A DNA stretch of 64,000 nucleotides from contig CAJSYQ010000008.1 in NCBI GenBank assembly GCA_910574015.1, positions 1 through 64,000 on the forward strand, written 5' to 3'. A program made the translations under genes and the position numbers. Numbering within the stretch: the stretch's first letter is position 1; each line of letters starts with the position of its first letter. This DNA comes from Eubacteriaceae bacterium. GTDB lineage: Bacteria; Bacillota; Clostridia; Lachnospirales; Lachnospiraceae. The notes beneath the pieces were generated by a model. It ran no database searches and was not told the DNA's origin. It saw nothing but the letters and a program-made list of their open reading frames with translations. Of the stretch, positions 34,822 through 43,092 are shown one piece after another.

Positions 34822-35688
34822 TCACCTTCCCTTCTGCCAGCGCCCGCTGGCGCCGCAGGGCAGTACCAGTCTGCCGCCCCGCACAGGAAGTCCGATCTCG
34901 TCACTTTCCACAACGCCGCCATACCGCCCCGTAAGTTCCAGATTCATCATATAGGAGAGAACGGCTGGCTGTAGTCCCGTTGTATAGGAATTGATCAGGA
35001 AAAACAGCGGATCCTCCGACATAAGACTGGTACAGAGCTGAATGAGCGGATACACCTTTTCCTCAATCTTCCATATCTCACCCTTCGGTCCCCGCCCATA
35101 GGAGGGAGGATCCATAATAATCCCGTCATATTTATTTCCCCGGCGGATCTCGCGCTCTACAAATTTCACGCAGTCATCTACGAGATACCGGATAGGCGCG
35201 TCGGCAAGCCCGGAAGCCGCTGCATTTTCTTTCGCCCAGGATACCATCCCCTTTGACGCATCCACATGGGTCACTGCCGCACCAGCCTTCGCACAGGCCA
35301 CTGTGGCGCCGCCGGTATAGGCGAATAAATTCAGGACTCTGACCGGACGCCCTGCGCTCCGTATCCGTTCCCCCGCCCAGTCCCAGTTCACCGCCTGTTC
35401 GGGAAATAGTCCCGTGTGCTTAAAGCTAAATGGCTTTAGATGAAAAGTCAGTTCACCATAGGTGATTTCCCACTGCTCCGGCAGATCAAAAAATTCCCAC
35501 TGGCCGCCGCCTTTGCTGCTCCGGTGATAGTGTCCGTTCTTTCTCTTCCACTCCAGCGCCGTGCGCCGAGTATTCCAGATCACCTGAGGATCGGGGCGCA
35601 CCAGTATATAGTCCCCCCACCGCTCCAGTTTCTCACCTGACGAGGTGTCCAGCACCTCATAATCTTTCCATTTGTCTGCCATCCACAT
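34822..35688 (-). CDS. SAM-dependent methyltransferase, 23S rRNA (RlmI/RlmK-like) type
   Basis: 288 residues with a class I methyltransferase fold. Motif I is VLNLFAYTGGATVACAKAGA (near residue 120), followed by VTHVDASKGMVSWAKENA. The catalytic-region motif IMDPPSYGRGPKGE (near 193) resembles the xPPxY motif of rRNA cytosine or guanine methyltransferases. The N-terminal about 90 residues form a small beta-rich domain, in place of the PUA domain of RlmI. Substrate is not proven. It lies 27 bases after purB and seven before acyP. Confidence 0.8.
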   Translation of the reverse strand: MWMADKWKDYEVLDTSSGEKLERWGDYILVRPDPQVIWNTRRTALEWKRKNGHYHRSSKGGGQWEFFDLPEQWEITYGELTFHLKPFSFKHTGLFPEQAVNWDWAGERIRSAGRPVRVLNLFAYTGGATVACAKAGAAVTHVDASKGMVSWAKENAAASGLADAPIRYLVDDCVKFVEREIRRGNKYDGIIMDPPSYGRGPKGEIWKIEEKVYPLIQLCTSLMSEDPLFFLINSYTTGLQPAVLSYMMNLELTGRYGGVVESDEIGLPVRGGRLVLPCGASGRWQKGR

Positions 35689-35714
35689 AAATTGTCTTAT
35701 CGCCTTTCTACTAA

Positions 35715-37169
35715 TCAGCAGGTAATCTCCGCCTTCATTCCCAACAGCTCCTTATTCTCTGCAAGAACCGGCTGTATCACCTCTTCGATAAATTCACTCA
35801 CCTGACTTGGCGCCCGGCCAACATATTTGGAAGGATCCATCGTCTCCTGCAGCTCCTCCAACGTCATAGGGAATGCTTCATCCGCGGCGATCAGCTCCAG
35901 AAGATTGTTCTCCCGGCCTTCCACCTTCACATTCCTTCCGGCCTCCATCGAGAGTTCACGGATCTTCTCGTGAAGCTCCTGCCGGTTTCCTCCCGCCTTT
36001 ACGGCGTCCATCATAATATTTTCGGTGGCCATAAAGGGAAGCTCCGACATCAGGCGCTTCGTAATTACTTTATCATACACTACAAGCCCGTCCGCCACAT
36101 TCATATACAGGTCAAGGATTCCATCCACCGCCAAAAATCCCTCCGCCACACTGAGACGCTTATTCGCCGAATCATCCAGCGTCCGCTCAAACCACTGAGC
36201 GGCGGATGTGATGGCAGGGTTCAGGGCATCCACCATAACATAACGGGCCAGGGAGGCAATCCTCTCGCTGCGCATGGGATTTCTCTTATAGGCCATGGCT
36301 GACGAGCCGATCTGGCTCTTCTCAAAAGGCTCCTCCACCTCTTTCAGATGCTGGAGAAGGCGGATGTCATTGGAAAACTTGTGGGCACTGGCCGCAATGC
36401 CGGCAAGAATATTACAAACCCGTGTATCCAGCTTACGGGAGTAAGTCTGGCCCGAAACCGGAAAGCAGGACGCAAATCCCATTTTTTCTGCGATCCGCTT
36501 ATCCGCCCTGCGGCACGCCTCCTCATCCCCGTCAAAGAGCTCCAGGAAACTGGCCTGTGTGCCGGTGGTTCCCTTAGAGCCAAGAAGCTTCATATTAGAA
36601 AGAACATAGTCCAAGTCCTCCAGATCCATTACCAGTTCCTGCATCCAGAGGGTGGCACGCTTGCCTACGGTAGTGGGCTGTGCCGGCTGAAAATGGGTAA
36701 ATGCCAGCGTCGGCAGATCTTTATATTTCATGGCAAATTCGGAGAGGACATGAACCACGTTCACAAGCTTCTTCTTCACAAGCTTCAGTGCCTCCGTCAT
36801 AATGATCACATCCGTATTGTCTCCCACGTAACAGGAGGTTGCGCCAAGATGGATAATGCCGGCGGCCCCTGGGCACTGTCTGCCATAGGCATAGACATGG
36901 CTCATAACATCATGCCGCACCTCTTTTTCCCTGGCCTTCGCCACATCATAATTGATATCATCCTCATGGGCCTTTAACTCAGCAATCTGTTCATCGGTGA
37001 TGCGGGGATTCCCTTCCGCATCCTTTAACCCCAGCTCCTGTTCCGTCTCAGCCAGGGCGATCCAAAGCTTTCTCCATGTGCGGAACTTCATATCCGGCGA
37101 AAAGATAAACTGCATCTCCTTACTTGCATATCTCTCCGACAACGGGCTCACATATCTGTCTGTACTCAT
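35715..37169 (-). CDS. purB: Adenylosuccinate lyase
   Basis: Acts twice in purine synthesis: splits SAICAR to AICAR and adenylosuccinate to AMP. 484 residues from the ATG at 37169 (MSTDRYVSPLSERYASKEMQ). The family signature SSAMAYKRNPMRSE is near residue 290 and TTVGKRATLWMQEL near 170. The length is of the longer Clostridia/eukaryote-like type. It follows purF after 44 bases. Confidence 0.96.
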   Translation of the reverse strand: MSTDRYVSPLSERYASKEMQFIFSPDMKFRTWRKLWIALAETEQELGLKDAEGNPRITDEQIAELKAHEDDINYDVAKAREKEVRHDVMSHVYAYGRQCPGAAGIIHLGATSCYVGDNTDVIIMTEALKLVKKKLVNVVHVLSEFAMKYKDLPTLAFTHFQPAQPTTVGKRATLWMQELVMDLEDLDYVLSNMKLLGSKGTTGTQASFLELFDGDEEACRRADKRIAEKMGFASCFPVSGQTYSRKLDTRVCNILAGIAASAHKFSNDIRLLQHLKEVEEPFEKSQIGSSAMAYKRNPMRSERIASLARYVMVDALNPAITSAAQWFERTLDDSANKRLSVAEGFLAVDGILDLYMNVADGLVVYDKVITKRLMSELPFMATENIMMDAVKAGGNRQELHEKIRELSMEAGRNVKVEGRENNLLELIAADEAFPMTLEELQETMDPSKYVGRAPSQVSEFIEEVIQPVLAENKELLGMKAEITC

Positions 37170-37213
37170 ACTCTTACGTTCCTTTCCTTTTATATACTGA
37201 TCCGGGGCTGTTA

Positions 37214-38644
37214 TCACCTGTCATAGTCTCCACGGATGTCTTCCTTCGGCGGTTCCACCGGATAATTGCCGGAAAAGCAGGCATCGCAGTATCCGGTATC
37301 TCCCTCGATGAGCTCCGGCAGCCGCTCTCCGTCCAGATATCCAAGAGAATCCGCTCCGATCAGCTCACAGATCTGTTCCACCGTATTGTTGTGGGCGATC
37401 AGCTGATCGCAGTTGGGAACATCTGTACCGAAGTAACAGGGATACAGAAACGGCGGCGAGCTGATCCTTACATGAACCTCCACAGCTCCCGCATCCTTCA
37501 GCATCTTGACGATCCTCCCGCTGGTAGTCCCCCGGACAATGGAATCATCCACCATAACCACACGTTTTCCCCGGACAACCTCCTTTAAGACATTTAACTT
37601 AATATGCACACTGGACTCCCTTGCCGACTGTTTCGGCTTAATAAAAGTCCTGCCCACATAGCTGTTCTTGACAAAGGCCACTCCATACGGAATATCCGCC
37701 TCCAGGGCAAATCCCATGGCCGCCGCATTGCCGGAATCGGGAACGCCCACCACGATATCCGCCTTGGCCGGATGCATCTGTGCCAGTATCTTCCCCGCCA
37801 TGATCCGGGAATTATATACGCTGACGCCGTCCACATAACTGTCCGGTCTGGCAAAATAAATATATTCAAAGATGCATTTTGCCGGCTTCACCGTACACAG
37901 GCTCTCATCAGAAGAAATGCCGTCCCTGTCCAGCATAACGATCTCTCCCGGCTTCACATCCCGGACATATTCGGCGCCCACAGCATCCAGGGCACAGGTC
38001 TCGCTTGCCAGGACATAACAGTTATCACGCTTTCCGATGACCAGCGGCCGGAACCCAAAGGGATCCCTGGCACCGATAAGCTTTCTGGGGCTGGAGATCA
38101 CAAGTGAATACGCCCCCTTTATCTTGCACATGGCATTCTTTACAGCCTCCTCCACGGTACCCGTATTGAGACGCTCCCTGGCAATATGATACGCGATCAC
38201 CTCTGAATCAATGGTTGTCTGGAAAATCGCTCCGGTGTGCTCCAGCTCTCTGCGGAGTTCCGGCGCATTTACCAGGTTTCCGTTATGGGCCAGCATCAGT
38301 GTCCCCTTTACATAATTCAGCACCAGAGGCTGAATATTATAATTATTGCTGGCACCTGCTGTGGAATAGCGCACATGTCCCACTCCGATATTCCCTTTCA
38401 GTTCCCCCAGCTTCTCCGAGTCAAACACCTCGTTTACCAGTCCCATGCCCCGGGCAGACAGAACCCTGCCCTTCGGGCCCTCCGTATCACTCACGGCAAT
38501 GCCGCAGCTCTCCTGTCCGCGGTGCTGAAGGGCAAATAAACCATAATAAATGGTCGATGCCACATCTCCGCCATCCAGATCATAAACACCAAATACCCCG
38601 CACTCCTCATGAAGCCCTTCCTCATAAAGATGGTCCGTACACAT
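37214..38644 (-). CDS. purF: Amidophosphoribosyltransferase
   Basis: Catalyses the first committed step of purine synthesis (PRPP plus glutamine to phosphoribosylamine). The mature N-terminus should be the Cys in EECGVFGVYD, exposed by propeptide removal. The ATG at 38644 (AGGAG five bases away) gives a 14-residue propeptide like that of the Bacillus enzyme. An alternative ATG at 38674 with its own AAGGA would make it 24 residues. Glutaminase core RHRGQESCGIAV-like (LQHRGQESCGIAV). Four cysteines for a 4Fe-4S cluster are present: AKCIFEY, YPCYFGT and CDACF. PRPP loop VVMVDDSIVRGTTS. Confidence 0.96.
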   Translation of the reverse strand: MCTDHLYEEGLHEECGVFGVYDLDGGDVASTIYYGLFALQHRGQESCGIAVSDTEGPKGRVLSARGMGLVNEVFDSEKLGELKGNIGVGHVRYSTAGASNNYNIQPLVLNYVKGTLMLAHNGNLVNAPELRRELEHTGAIFQTTIDSEVIAYHIARERLNTGTVEEAVKNAMCKIKGAYSLVISSPRKLIGARDPFGFRPLVIGKRDNCYVLASETCALDAVGAEYVRDVKPGEIVMLDRDGISSDESLCTVKPAKCIFEYIYFARPDSYVDGVSVYNSRIMAGKILAQMHPAKADIVVGVPDSGNAAAMGFALEADIPYGVAFVKNSYVGRTFIKPKQSARESSVHIKLNVLKEVVRGKRVVMVDDSIVRGTTSGRIVKMLKDAGAVEVHVRISSPPFLYPCYFGTDVPNCDQLIAHNNTVEQICELIGADSLGYLDGERLPELIEGDTGYCDACFSGNYPVEPPKEDIRGDYDR

Positions 38645-38693
38645 ATCTTCTCCTGAACATTCGCTGATCTGCATATTTATCCTGATTCCTTTC

Positions 38694-39974
38694 TTAATTT
38701 AAACTATCTGGGTTCTCATTTATCACCAGTATCTGCCGCCTGATCTTGTCCTGAAGAATCCTGCGGACAGATGTGTTTATCACCTTTTCATCAATCTTCC
38801 CCGATACCACGGCATCCAAAAGAGCCCTGTACCCTCTATTCAGATCCTCCGGCATAATGATCATATCACAGCCGGCCTTCACTGCCTCCACCACTACGTA
38901 CTCAACCGTATAGCTTTTCGTCACCGCCCTGCTGTTCAGTGGCGGCGTCATGATCACACCCTCAAAGCCCACCTCTTCCCGGAGCAGATCCGTTACGATC
39001 TCCTGGGAAAGAAAGGCCGGCAGCTTATTGTTTACTGTGATCTTACTGACGGCCGTATTGGACATCATCACACAGTCTGCCCCCGCCTCAATGCCGTCGG
39101 CATAAACAGAAAAATTGTTATTTCGGAGCGTCATCAGACTCTCCTGGTTGTCCAGGATGTCCTCCTCATAATCTCCCATAACACTGCCCAGTCCCGGAAA
39201 ATATTTCAGAGTCACCGCCAGTCCACCGTCCCTTATTCCGTTGACGGCTTCGGTCAGCATATCGGAAACCGTATCGGCATCCGTCCCAAAGCAGCGGGAA
39301 GCATAACCGGGGTTTGTCTCCGAACCGATATCTGCCACCGGGGCCAGATTCAGGTTGAACCCCCAACGCCTTAGCTCTCCAGCAGCATCCAGCCAGTTCC
39401 GATACACCTGCCCGTCCGGATCCGATACCTGTCCAGCGTCAGGAACATTCCCCGGATCCCTCATAGCCTTCACCTTCCCGGCAAGAGAATGACCGCCGGC
39501 ACACTCCTCTTCCGCCGCCACATACATTGCGCCGCCGGATGCCAGCGACTGGATATCCGATACGAGCTTTTTCGTCTGCTCCTGGTCCCTGACATTCCTT
39601 TCCGTCAGAAAGACGCCGCCCACAGCACAGCCCTGCAGTTCCTCTTTCATTTTCTTTGTAAGGCGGTAACGCCTGCCAGAGGCTTTCTTCGGCGGATCCA
39701 GCTGGGAGAGTTCCACAAGGAACATCTGCGCCACCTTCTCCTCCAGCGTCATATTTTTAATTATCTCTTCGGCTCTGTTAAAAGCCTCATTGTCCGATAT
39801 CACTGGCTGCTTCCCGGAGGCAGCCCCGTCTGATGCATTCTGTGGCTCGTCCTTCGCTGCCGCCTTCGTCCCATCCGGCGCCTTCCACTTCTCCCGTTCC
39901 TTTTGGCCGCTGCCGCAGGCAAAGAGAACGAGTACAGCCACTGTCATGCAAACAACTAATAAAAACCGCTTCAT
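38694..39974 (-). CDS. GH3-like lipoprotein with degenerate active site
   Basis: 426 residues. The signal ends in a lipobox (VLFACGSG, Cys20), so the protein should be lipid-anchored outside the membrane. A charged linker precedes a glycoside hydrolase family 3 N-terminal domain (about residues 66-420), with NMTLEEKVAQMFLVEL, NLNLAPVADIGSETNPG and SRCFGTDADTV. The key catalytic positions are altered. The KHFPGHG motif reads KYFPGLG, the (V/I)xxDD segment with the nucleophile Asp reads VIMTPPLNS, and the substrate EGG motif reads EECAGG. It is therefore probably a non-catalytic sugar- or wall-binding protein derived from a NagZ-like enzyme. It lies 20 bases before the purF frame under one promoter. 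Confidence 0.85.
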   Translation of the reverse strand: MKRFLLVVCMTVAVLVLFACGSGQKEREKWKAPDGTKAAAKDEPQNASDGAASGKQPVISDNEAFNRAEEIIKNMTLEEKVAQMFLVELSQLDPPKKASGRRYRLTKKMKEELQGCAVGGVFLTERNVRDQEQTKKLVSDIQSLASGGAMYVAAEEECAGGHSLAGKVKAMRDPGNVPDAGQVSDPDGQVYRNWLDAAGELRRWGFNLNLAPVADIGSETNPGYASRCFGTDADTVSDMLTEAVNGIRDGGLAVTLKYFPGLGSVMGDYEEDILDNQESLMTLRNNNFSVYADGIEAGADCVMMSNTAVSKITVNNKLPAFLSQEIVTDLLREEVGFEGVIMTPPLNSRAVTKSYTVEYVVVEAVKAGCDMIIMPEDLNRGYRALLDAVVSGKIDEKVINTSVRRILQDKIRRQILVINENPDSLN

Positions 39975-40016
39975 CGTGATCCATACTCCTTTTTGTGCCC
40001 TTCTGACACAGGATTT

Positions 40017-40045
40017 ATTATACTATATAATAATCTTTGGGTCAA
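40017..40045 (-). promoter_or_regulatory. SigmaA promoter of the GH3-purF-purB run
   Basis: On the minus strand TTGACC (40045-40040), a 17-base spacer and TATAAT (40022-40017), about 45 bases before the start codon of the GH3-like gene. No other promoter or purine riboswitch fits in the 20-50 bases before purF. Confidence 0.75.
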
Positions 40046-40123
40046 AAGTTTTTTGTACCGCCCATTTAGCAAAATTTTTTCATTTTTTTTAAATTATTTG
40101 TGTAAACCGACCAAGCTGGCCCG

Positions 40124-40132
40124 CATAGGATA
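40124..40132 (+). promoter_or_regulatory. Possible mother-cell sigma (SigE/SigK-like) -10 element
   Basis: CATAGGATA fits the CATAnnnTA -10 pattern of Bacillus sporulation factors SigE/SigK. An AC-containing -35 candidate (AAACC, near 40104) lies about 15 bases upstream. It precedes the high-cysteine gene by 32 bases. No SigmaA promoter was seen here. Short motif, so the call is tentative. Confidence 0.35.
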
Positions 40133-40163
40133 ACAGTGTAAATGAATCTTAGGAGGCAAAATT

Positions 40164-40412
40164 ATGAGTGATTTATCAGCAACACAGTGCGGAGGCGGAT
40201 GTTCCTGTAATGAAGGAGGCGGCTCCTCCTGCTGGATCATCATCCTGCTTCTGCTTGTATGCGGAGGCTGTGGCAACAACGGATTTGGCGGATTTGGCGG
40301 CGGCGACTGCAGCTGCATCATCTGGATCCTGCTGCTTCTCTGCTGCTGCGGTAACGGCAGTGGATTCGGCGGAAGCTGTGGCTGCGGCGGTGGCTGCGGC
40401 TGTGGCTGCTAA
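40164..40412 (+). CDS. High-cysteine, glycine-rich small protein (chorion-class-like)
   Basis: 82 residues built of two similar halves. Each half has a Cys/Gly-rich block followed by a short hydrophobic run (WIIILLLLVCGGCG near 24-37, IIWILLLLCCCGNG near 52-65). The protein ends in a pure Cys/Gly tail (CGCGGGCGCGC). The start codon follows AGGAGG by seven bases. Such proteins are annotated in Clostridia as chorion-class high-cysteine proteins; their role is unknown. Disulfide cross-linking in a spore coat or envelope layer is a reasonable guess, helped by the sporulation-like -10 upstream. The real coding frame is supported by the binding site and the terminator that follows. Confidence 0.8.
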   Translation: MSDLSATQCGGGCSCNEGGGSSCWIIILLLLVCGGCGNNGFGGFGGGDCSCIIWILLLLCCCGNGSGFGGSCGCGGGCGCGC

Positions 40413-40445
40413 GGATTCATAGCCATAATCCACGTCAGACAGCAT

Positions 40446-40479
40446 CCGAAGGGGGCCTGCAGCCGCAGGTCCCCTTCGG
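40446..40479 (+). terminator. Strong hairpin after the high-cysteine gene
   Basis: CCGAAGGGGGCCTGC and GCAGGTCCCCTTCGG form a 15-position stem with one mismatch-type pair and a four-base AGCC loop. No immediate T-run follows, only an AT-rich tract after about 15 bases, so termination efficiency is uncertain. Confidence 0.65.
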
Positions 40480-40520
40480 CTATGTTAAATGTGAATTTTT
40501 ATATTTTATTTATTTTTTTC

Positions 40521-40548
40521 TTGAATAATATTATTTATTTAATATAAT
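40521..40548 (+). promoter_or_regulatory. SigmaA promoter of the ABC exporter genes
   Basis: TTGAAT (40521-40526), a 16-base spacer and TATAAT (40543-40548) in an AT-rich block. A leader of about 80 bases separates it from the ATP-binding gene. Confidence 0.7.
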
Positions 40549-40637
40549 ATAAAGTATTGACCCATAGGACAGCTTCCGGCCAGCAGTACAAAGCTGAACC
40601 GGCATCCTTTATGGGAATAACAGAAAAGGAGAAAGAG

Positions 40638-41582
40638 ATGAGACTTGAATTAAGGAACATACATAAGAGTTTTGACGGCAAAGAAGTCTTAAAAGGAATA
40701 AACTTCTCCGTCCAAAGCGGCCGGGCGTTGGGGCTGCTGGGCAGAAACGGCGCCGGAAAGACAACCACTATCCGGATCATAATGGATATTTTTCATGCCA
40801 ACGAGGGCCAGATCCTGCTGAACGGCCAAAAATTTGAACCCTCCAAAAACCAGGTAGGCTATCTGCCCGAGGAACGGGGGATGTATCCCAAGAAGACAGT
40901 AATGGAGCAGATGATATACTTTGCCCGGCTCCGGGGTCTGGACAAGAATAAAGCAGCCGCCAATGCGGCAAAATGGCTGGAACGGCTTCAGGTATCCGAG
41001 TACGCAAAACGCAAAATGGATACACTGTCCAAAGGAAACCAGCAGAAGGTACAGCTGGCTGCGACGCTGGTCAGCGATCCCGATATCATTATACTGGACG
41101 AACCCTTCTCCGGTCTTGATCCCGTCAACTCGCAGATTCTGAAAGAAGTGATCCGGGAACTGATCGCTGACAACCGGATCGTTATCTTTTCCAGCCATCA
41201 GATGAGCTATGTGGAAGAATTCTGTGAAGATATCTCTATCGTAAATAAGGGCGAGATCGTCCTGGACGGCAATCTGGATGAAATCAAGGCAGACTATGGC
41301 AGAGGGAGAAAGATCCTGGCCGCGGTGAACATGTCCCTGACCGAACTGGAGCAGTGCTGCCAGGATAAACTTTCCGATCTGCTGGAGGTGGAGGGCAGGA
41401 CCCGTCACAACATTATTTTCCGGTTAAAGGAGCAAACGGATTCCTGGCAGATTCTGGACAGGATCCGGACAGAACAGATTGAGATCGATCACTACGGTTC
41501 CTATGAACCATCCCTAAATGATATTTTTGTATCCTGTGTAGGTGATAATGTGACAGAAGAAGGGAGACGTGAGCAGGGATGA
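40638..41582 (+). CDS. ABC transporter ATP-binding protein, NatA-like
   Basis: 314 residues from the ATG at 40638, six bases after GGAG. Walker A LLGRNGAGKTTTIRI (near residue 37), signature LSKGNQQKVQLAATL, Walker B IIILDEPFSGLDPVNS and H-loop IFSSHQMSYVEE. The C-terminal about 80 residues match the extra domain of NatA-type exporters. The gene overlaps the permease gene by four bases (ATGA). The substrate is unknown: Na+ in Bacillus NatAB, but drugs or peptides in relatives. Confidence 0.93.
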   Translation: MRLELRNIHKSFDGKEVLKGINFSVQSGRALGLLGRNGAGKTTTIRIIMDIFHANEGQILLNGQKFEPSKNQVGYLPEERGMYPKKTVMEQMIYFARLRGLDKNKAAANAAKWLERLQVSEYAKRKMDTLSKGNQQKVQLAATLVSDPDIIILDEPFSGLDPVNSQILKEVIRELIADNRIVIFSSHQMSYVEEFCEDISIVNKGEIVLDGNLDEIKADYGRGRKILAAVNMSLTELEQCCQDKLSDLLEVEGRTRHNIIFRLKEQTDSWQILDRIRTEQIEIDHYGSYEPSLNDIFVSCVGDNVTEEGRREQG

Positions 41583-42808
41583 AAAAATTATTTCATGTAT
41601 ATTGTTTTGAATCAGGCAACTATTTTAAGAGCAAATCCTTTGTGCTCTCCACCTTACTGATCTGTGTCCTTGCCGTGGTCGGCATCAGCCTTCCCGGACT
41701 GCTGTCCGGCAAATCCTCCGGCGGAAAGGATTCCAAAACAGAACAAACCAATGCCATTGCAGAGACTCTGGCCCTTTATGATCCTGACGGATTCATCACG
41801 GACGAGCTTATCAATTCTTATGGAAAAGCGGATATCAAAAGGATGAATAGCGAAGAAGAAGTAAAGGAATCTGTCCGCTCTGAGGAATCAAAAGCCGGAT
41901 TCGTGATCCACTCCAACCAGGAATATGATTATTATGTCTTTAACCAGACCATGTCGGAAAATTCCAACAATCTTTTTTCCGAACTGATGAGCACGGCCGC
42001 CAGACTGAAATACTGTGAAGACAACAATCTGAACTATGATGAACTGATCCAGCTAGATGAGAAAAATATCGTATGCCATGAAAATATACTTGGCAAGGAT
42101 TCCCGGACAAATTATTTTTATAGTTACATCCTTGTCATACTGGTATTTTTCGTTATTGTCATGTATGGCATGATGATCGCCACCAGCGTGGCCAATGAAA
42201 AAAGCAATCGGACCGTGGAGATCCTTGTGACGAGCACATCCTCCAGCAGCCTTCTCTTTGGCAAGGTTCTGGCGGGCGCAACGGCGATCCTGTTCCAGCT
42301 CGGTCTTATTTTTTCCAGTGTTCTGGGCGCCTATCACATGAACCGCGATACCCTGGGCGGCATGCTGGATATGCTTCTGGATATCCCCGCTGACGTTCTT
42401 GTTACGTTTGCCGTATTCGGGCTGGGCGGTTTCCTGATCTATGCTTTTATGTACGGAGCCCTGGGCGCCCTTGTGTCGAAAATAGAAGATTTGAACAAGA
42501 GTGCAGGAACCGCCCAGATGCTCGTTATGATCATTTACTTTGTCGTGCTGTTCCAGATGCAGGCACCGGACGGCATCATTATGAAGGTATTGTCATTCCT
42601 TCCGATCAGCTCTTACAGCGCCATGTTTATACGCATCGCCATGGGGACGGTGGCTGTGTGGGAGATTATCCTGGCCGCCGTGATCCTTTATGCATCCGTG
42701 GTGGGCATGGGCTTTATCGCAGCTAAGATTTTCCGGAATTCCACACTCCGCTATGGCAATCCCATTAAACTCACCAATGCATTAAAGGGACTCCACAGCA
42801 GAGATTGA
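41579..42808 (+). CDS. ABC-2 type permease, NatB-like
   Basis: 409 residues. One N-terminal transmembrane helix (about 22-42), a large extracytoplasmic domain (about 45-175), then five hydrophobic segments from about 180 to 395. The cytoplasmic motif SVANEKSNRTVEILVTSTSS is typical of NatB/ABC-2 permeases. It forms the exporter with the preceding ATPase. A long bidirectional terminator follows. Confidence 0.92.
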   Translation: MKKLFHVYCFESGNYFKSKSFVLSTLLICVLAVVGISLPGLLSGKSSGGKDSKTEQTNAIAETLALYDPDGFITDELINSYGKADIKRMNSEEEVKESVRSEESKAGFVIHSNQEYDYYVFNQTMSENSNNLFSELMSTAARLKYCEDNNLNYDELIQLDEKNIVCHENILGKDSRTNYFYSYILVILVFFVIVMYGMMIATSVANEKSNRTVEILVTSTSSSSLLFGKVLAGATAILFQLGLIFSSVLGAYHMNRDTLGGMLDMLLDIPADVLVTFAVFGLGGFLIYAFMYGALGALVSKIEDLNKSAGTAQMLVMIIYFVVLFQMQAPDGIIMKVLSFLPISSYSAMFIRIAMGTVAVWEIILAAVILYASVVGMGFIAAKIFRNSTLRYGNPIKLTNALKGLHSRD

Positions 42809-42823
42809 TTCCCTATGTAACGT

Positions 42824-42883
42824 CACAATAAAAGAAAGACCTGCGGTCCTTCACTGTAACGCAGGTCTTTTTCTTTTATTGTG
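42824..42883. terminator. Bidirectional terminator between convergent genes
   Basis: CACAATAAAAGAAA and GACCTGCG on the left pair with CGCAGGTC and TTTCTTTTATTGTG on the right, more than 20 pairs, with T-runs on both strands. It serves the NatB-like gene (plus) and the 60-residue gene (minus), whose stop codon lies inside the right arm. Confidence 0.9.
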
Positions 42884-43058
42884 TGTTTACTGAGACCGGA
42901 TCCGCCGCCTCCTTCGCTGCCCACGGCTCCAATCCGTCATAATACAGCTCCCTTTCCCTGTCGGTAAGACAATAATAACACTCCATATCCACCTCATAGA
43001 TTGTCGTGTCATCCACCACTATCCTTGTCTCCGGATCACGTTTCCCATACTGCTTCAT
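42876..43058 (-). CDS. Small hypothetical protein after aroC
   Basis: 60 residues, acidic, no membrane segment. It contains TRIVVDDTTIYEVDMECYYC and a C-terminal LEPWAAKEAADPVSVN. The start at 43058 is preceded by AAGGTG at loose spacing. It begins 34 bases after the aroC stop, in the same direction, and ends within a terminator, a position that favours a real gene. No family is recognised. Confidence 0.55.
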   Translation of the reverse strand: MKQYGKRDPETRIVVDDTTIYEVDMECYYCLTDRERELYYDGLEPWAAKEAADPVSVNTQ

Positions 43059-43092
43059 GATCTGACAGCACCTTACATTTTTCTTACTATCA

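Noticed and set aside
38645-38720. Purine riboswitch or PurR-type control before purF
   Set aside because: The gap to the preceding gene is only 20-50 bases and shows no purine aptamer-like fold.
40176-40445. Alanine-rich minus-strand frame opposite the high-cysteine gene
   Set aside because: It results from reading GCN repeats opposite Cys/Gly codons; the plus-strand frame has AGGAGG and a following hairpin.
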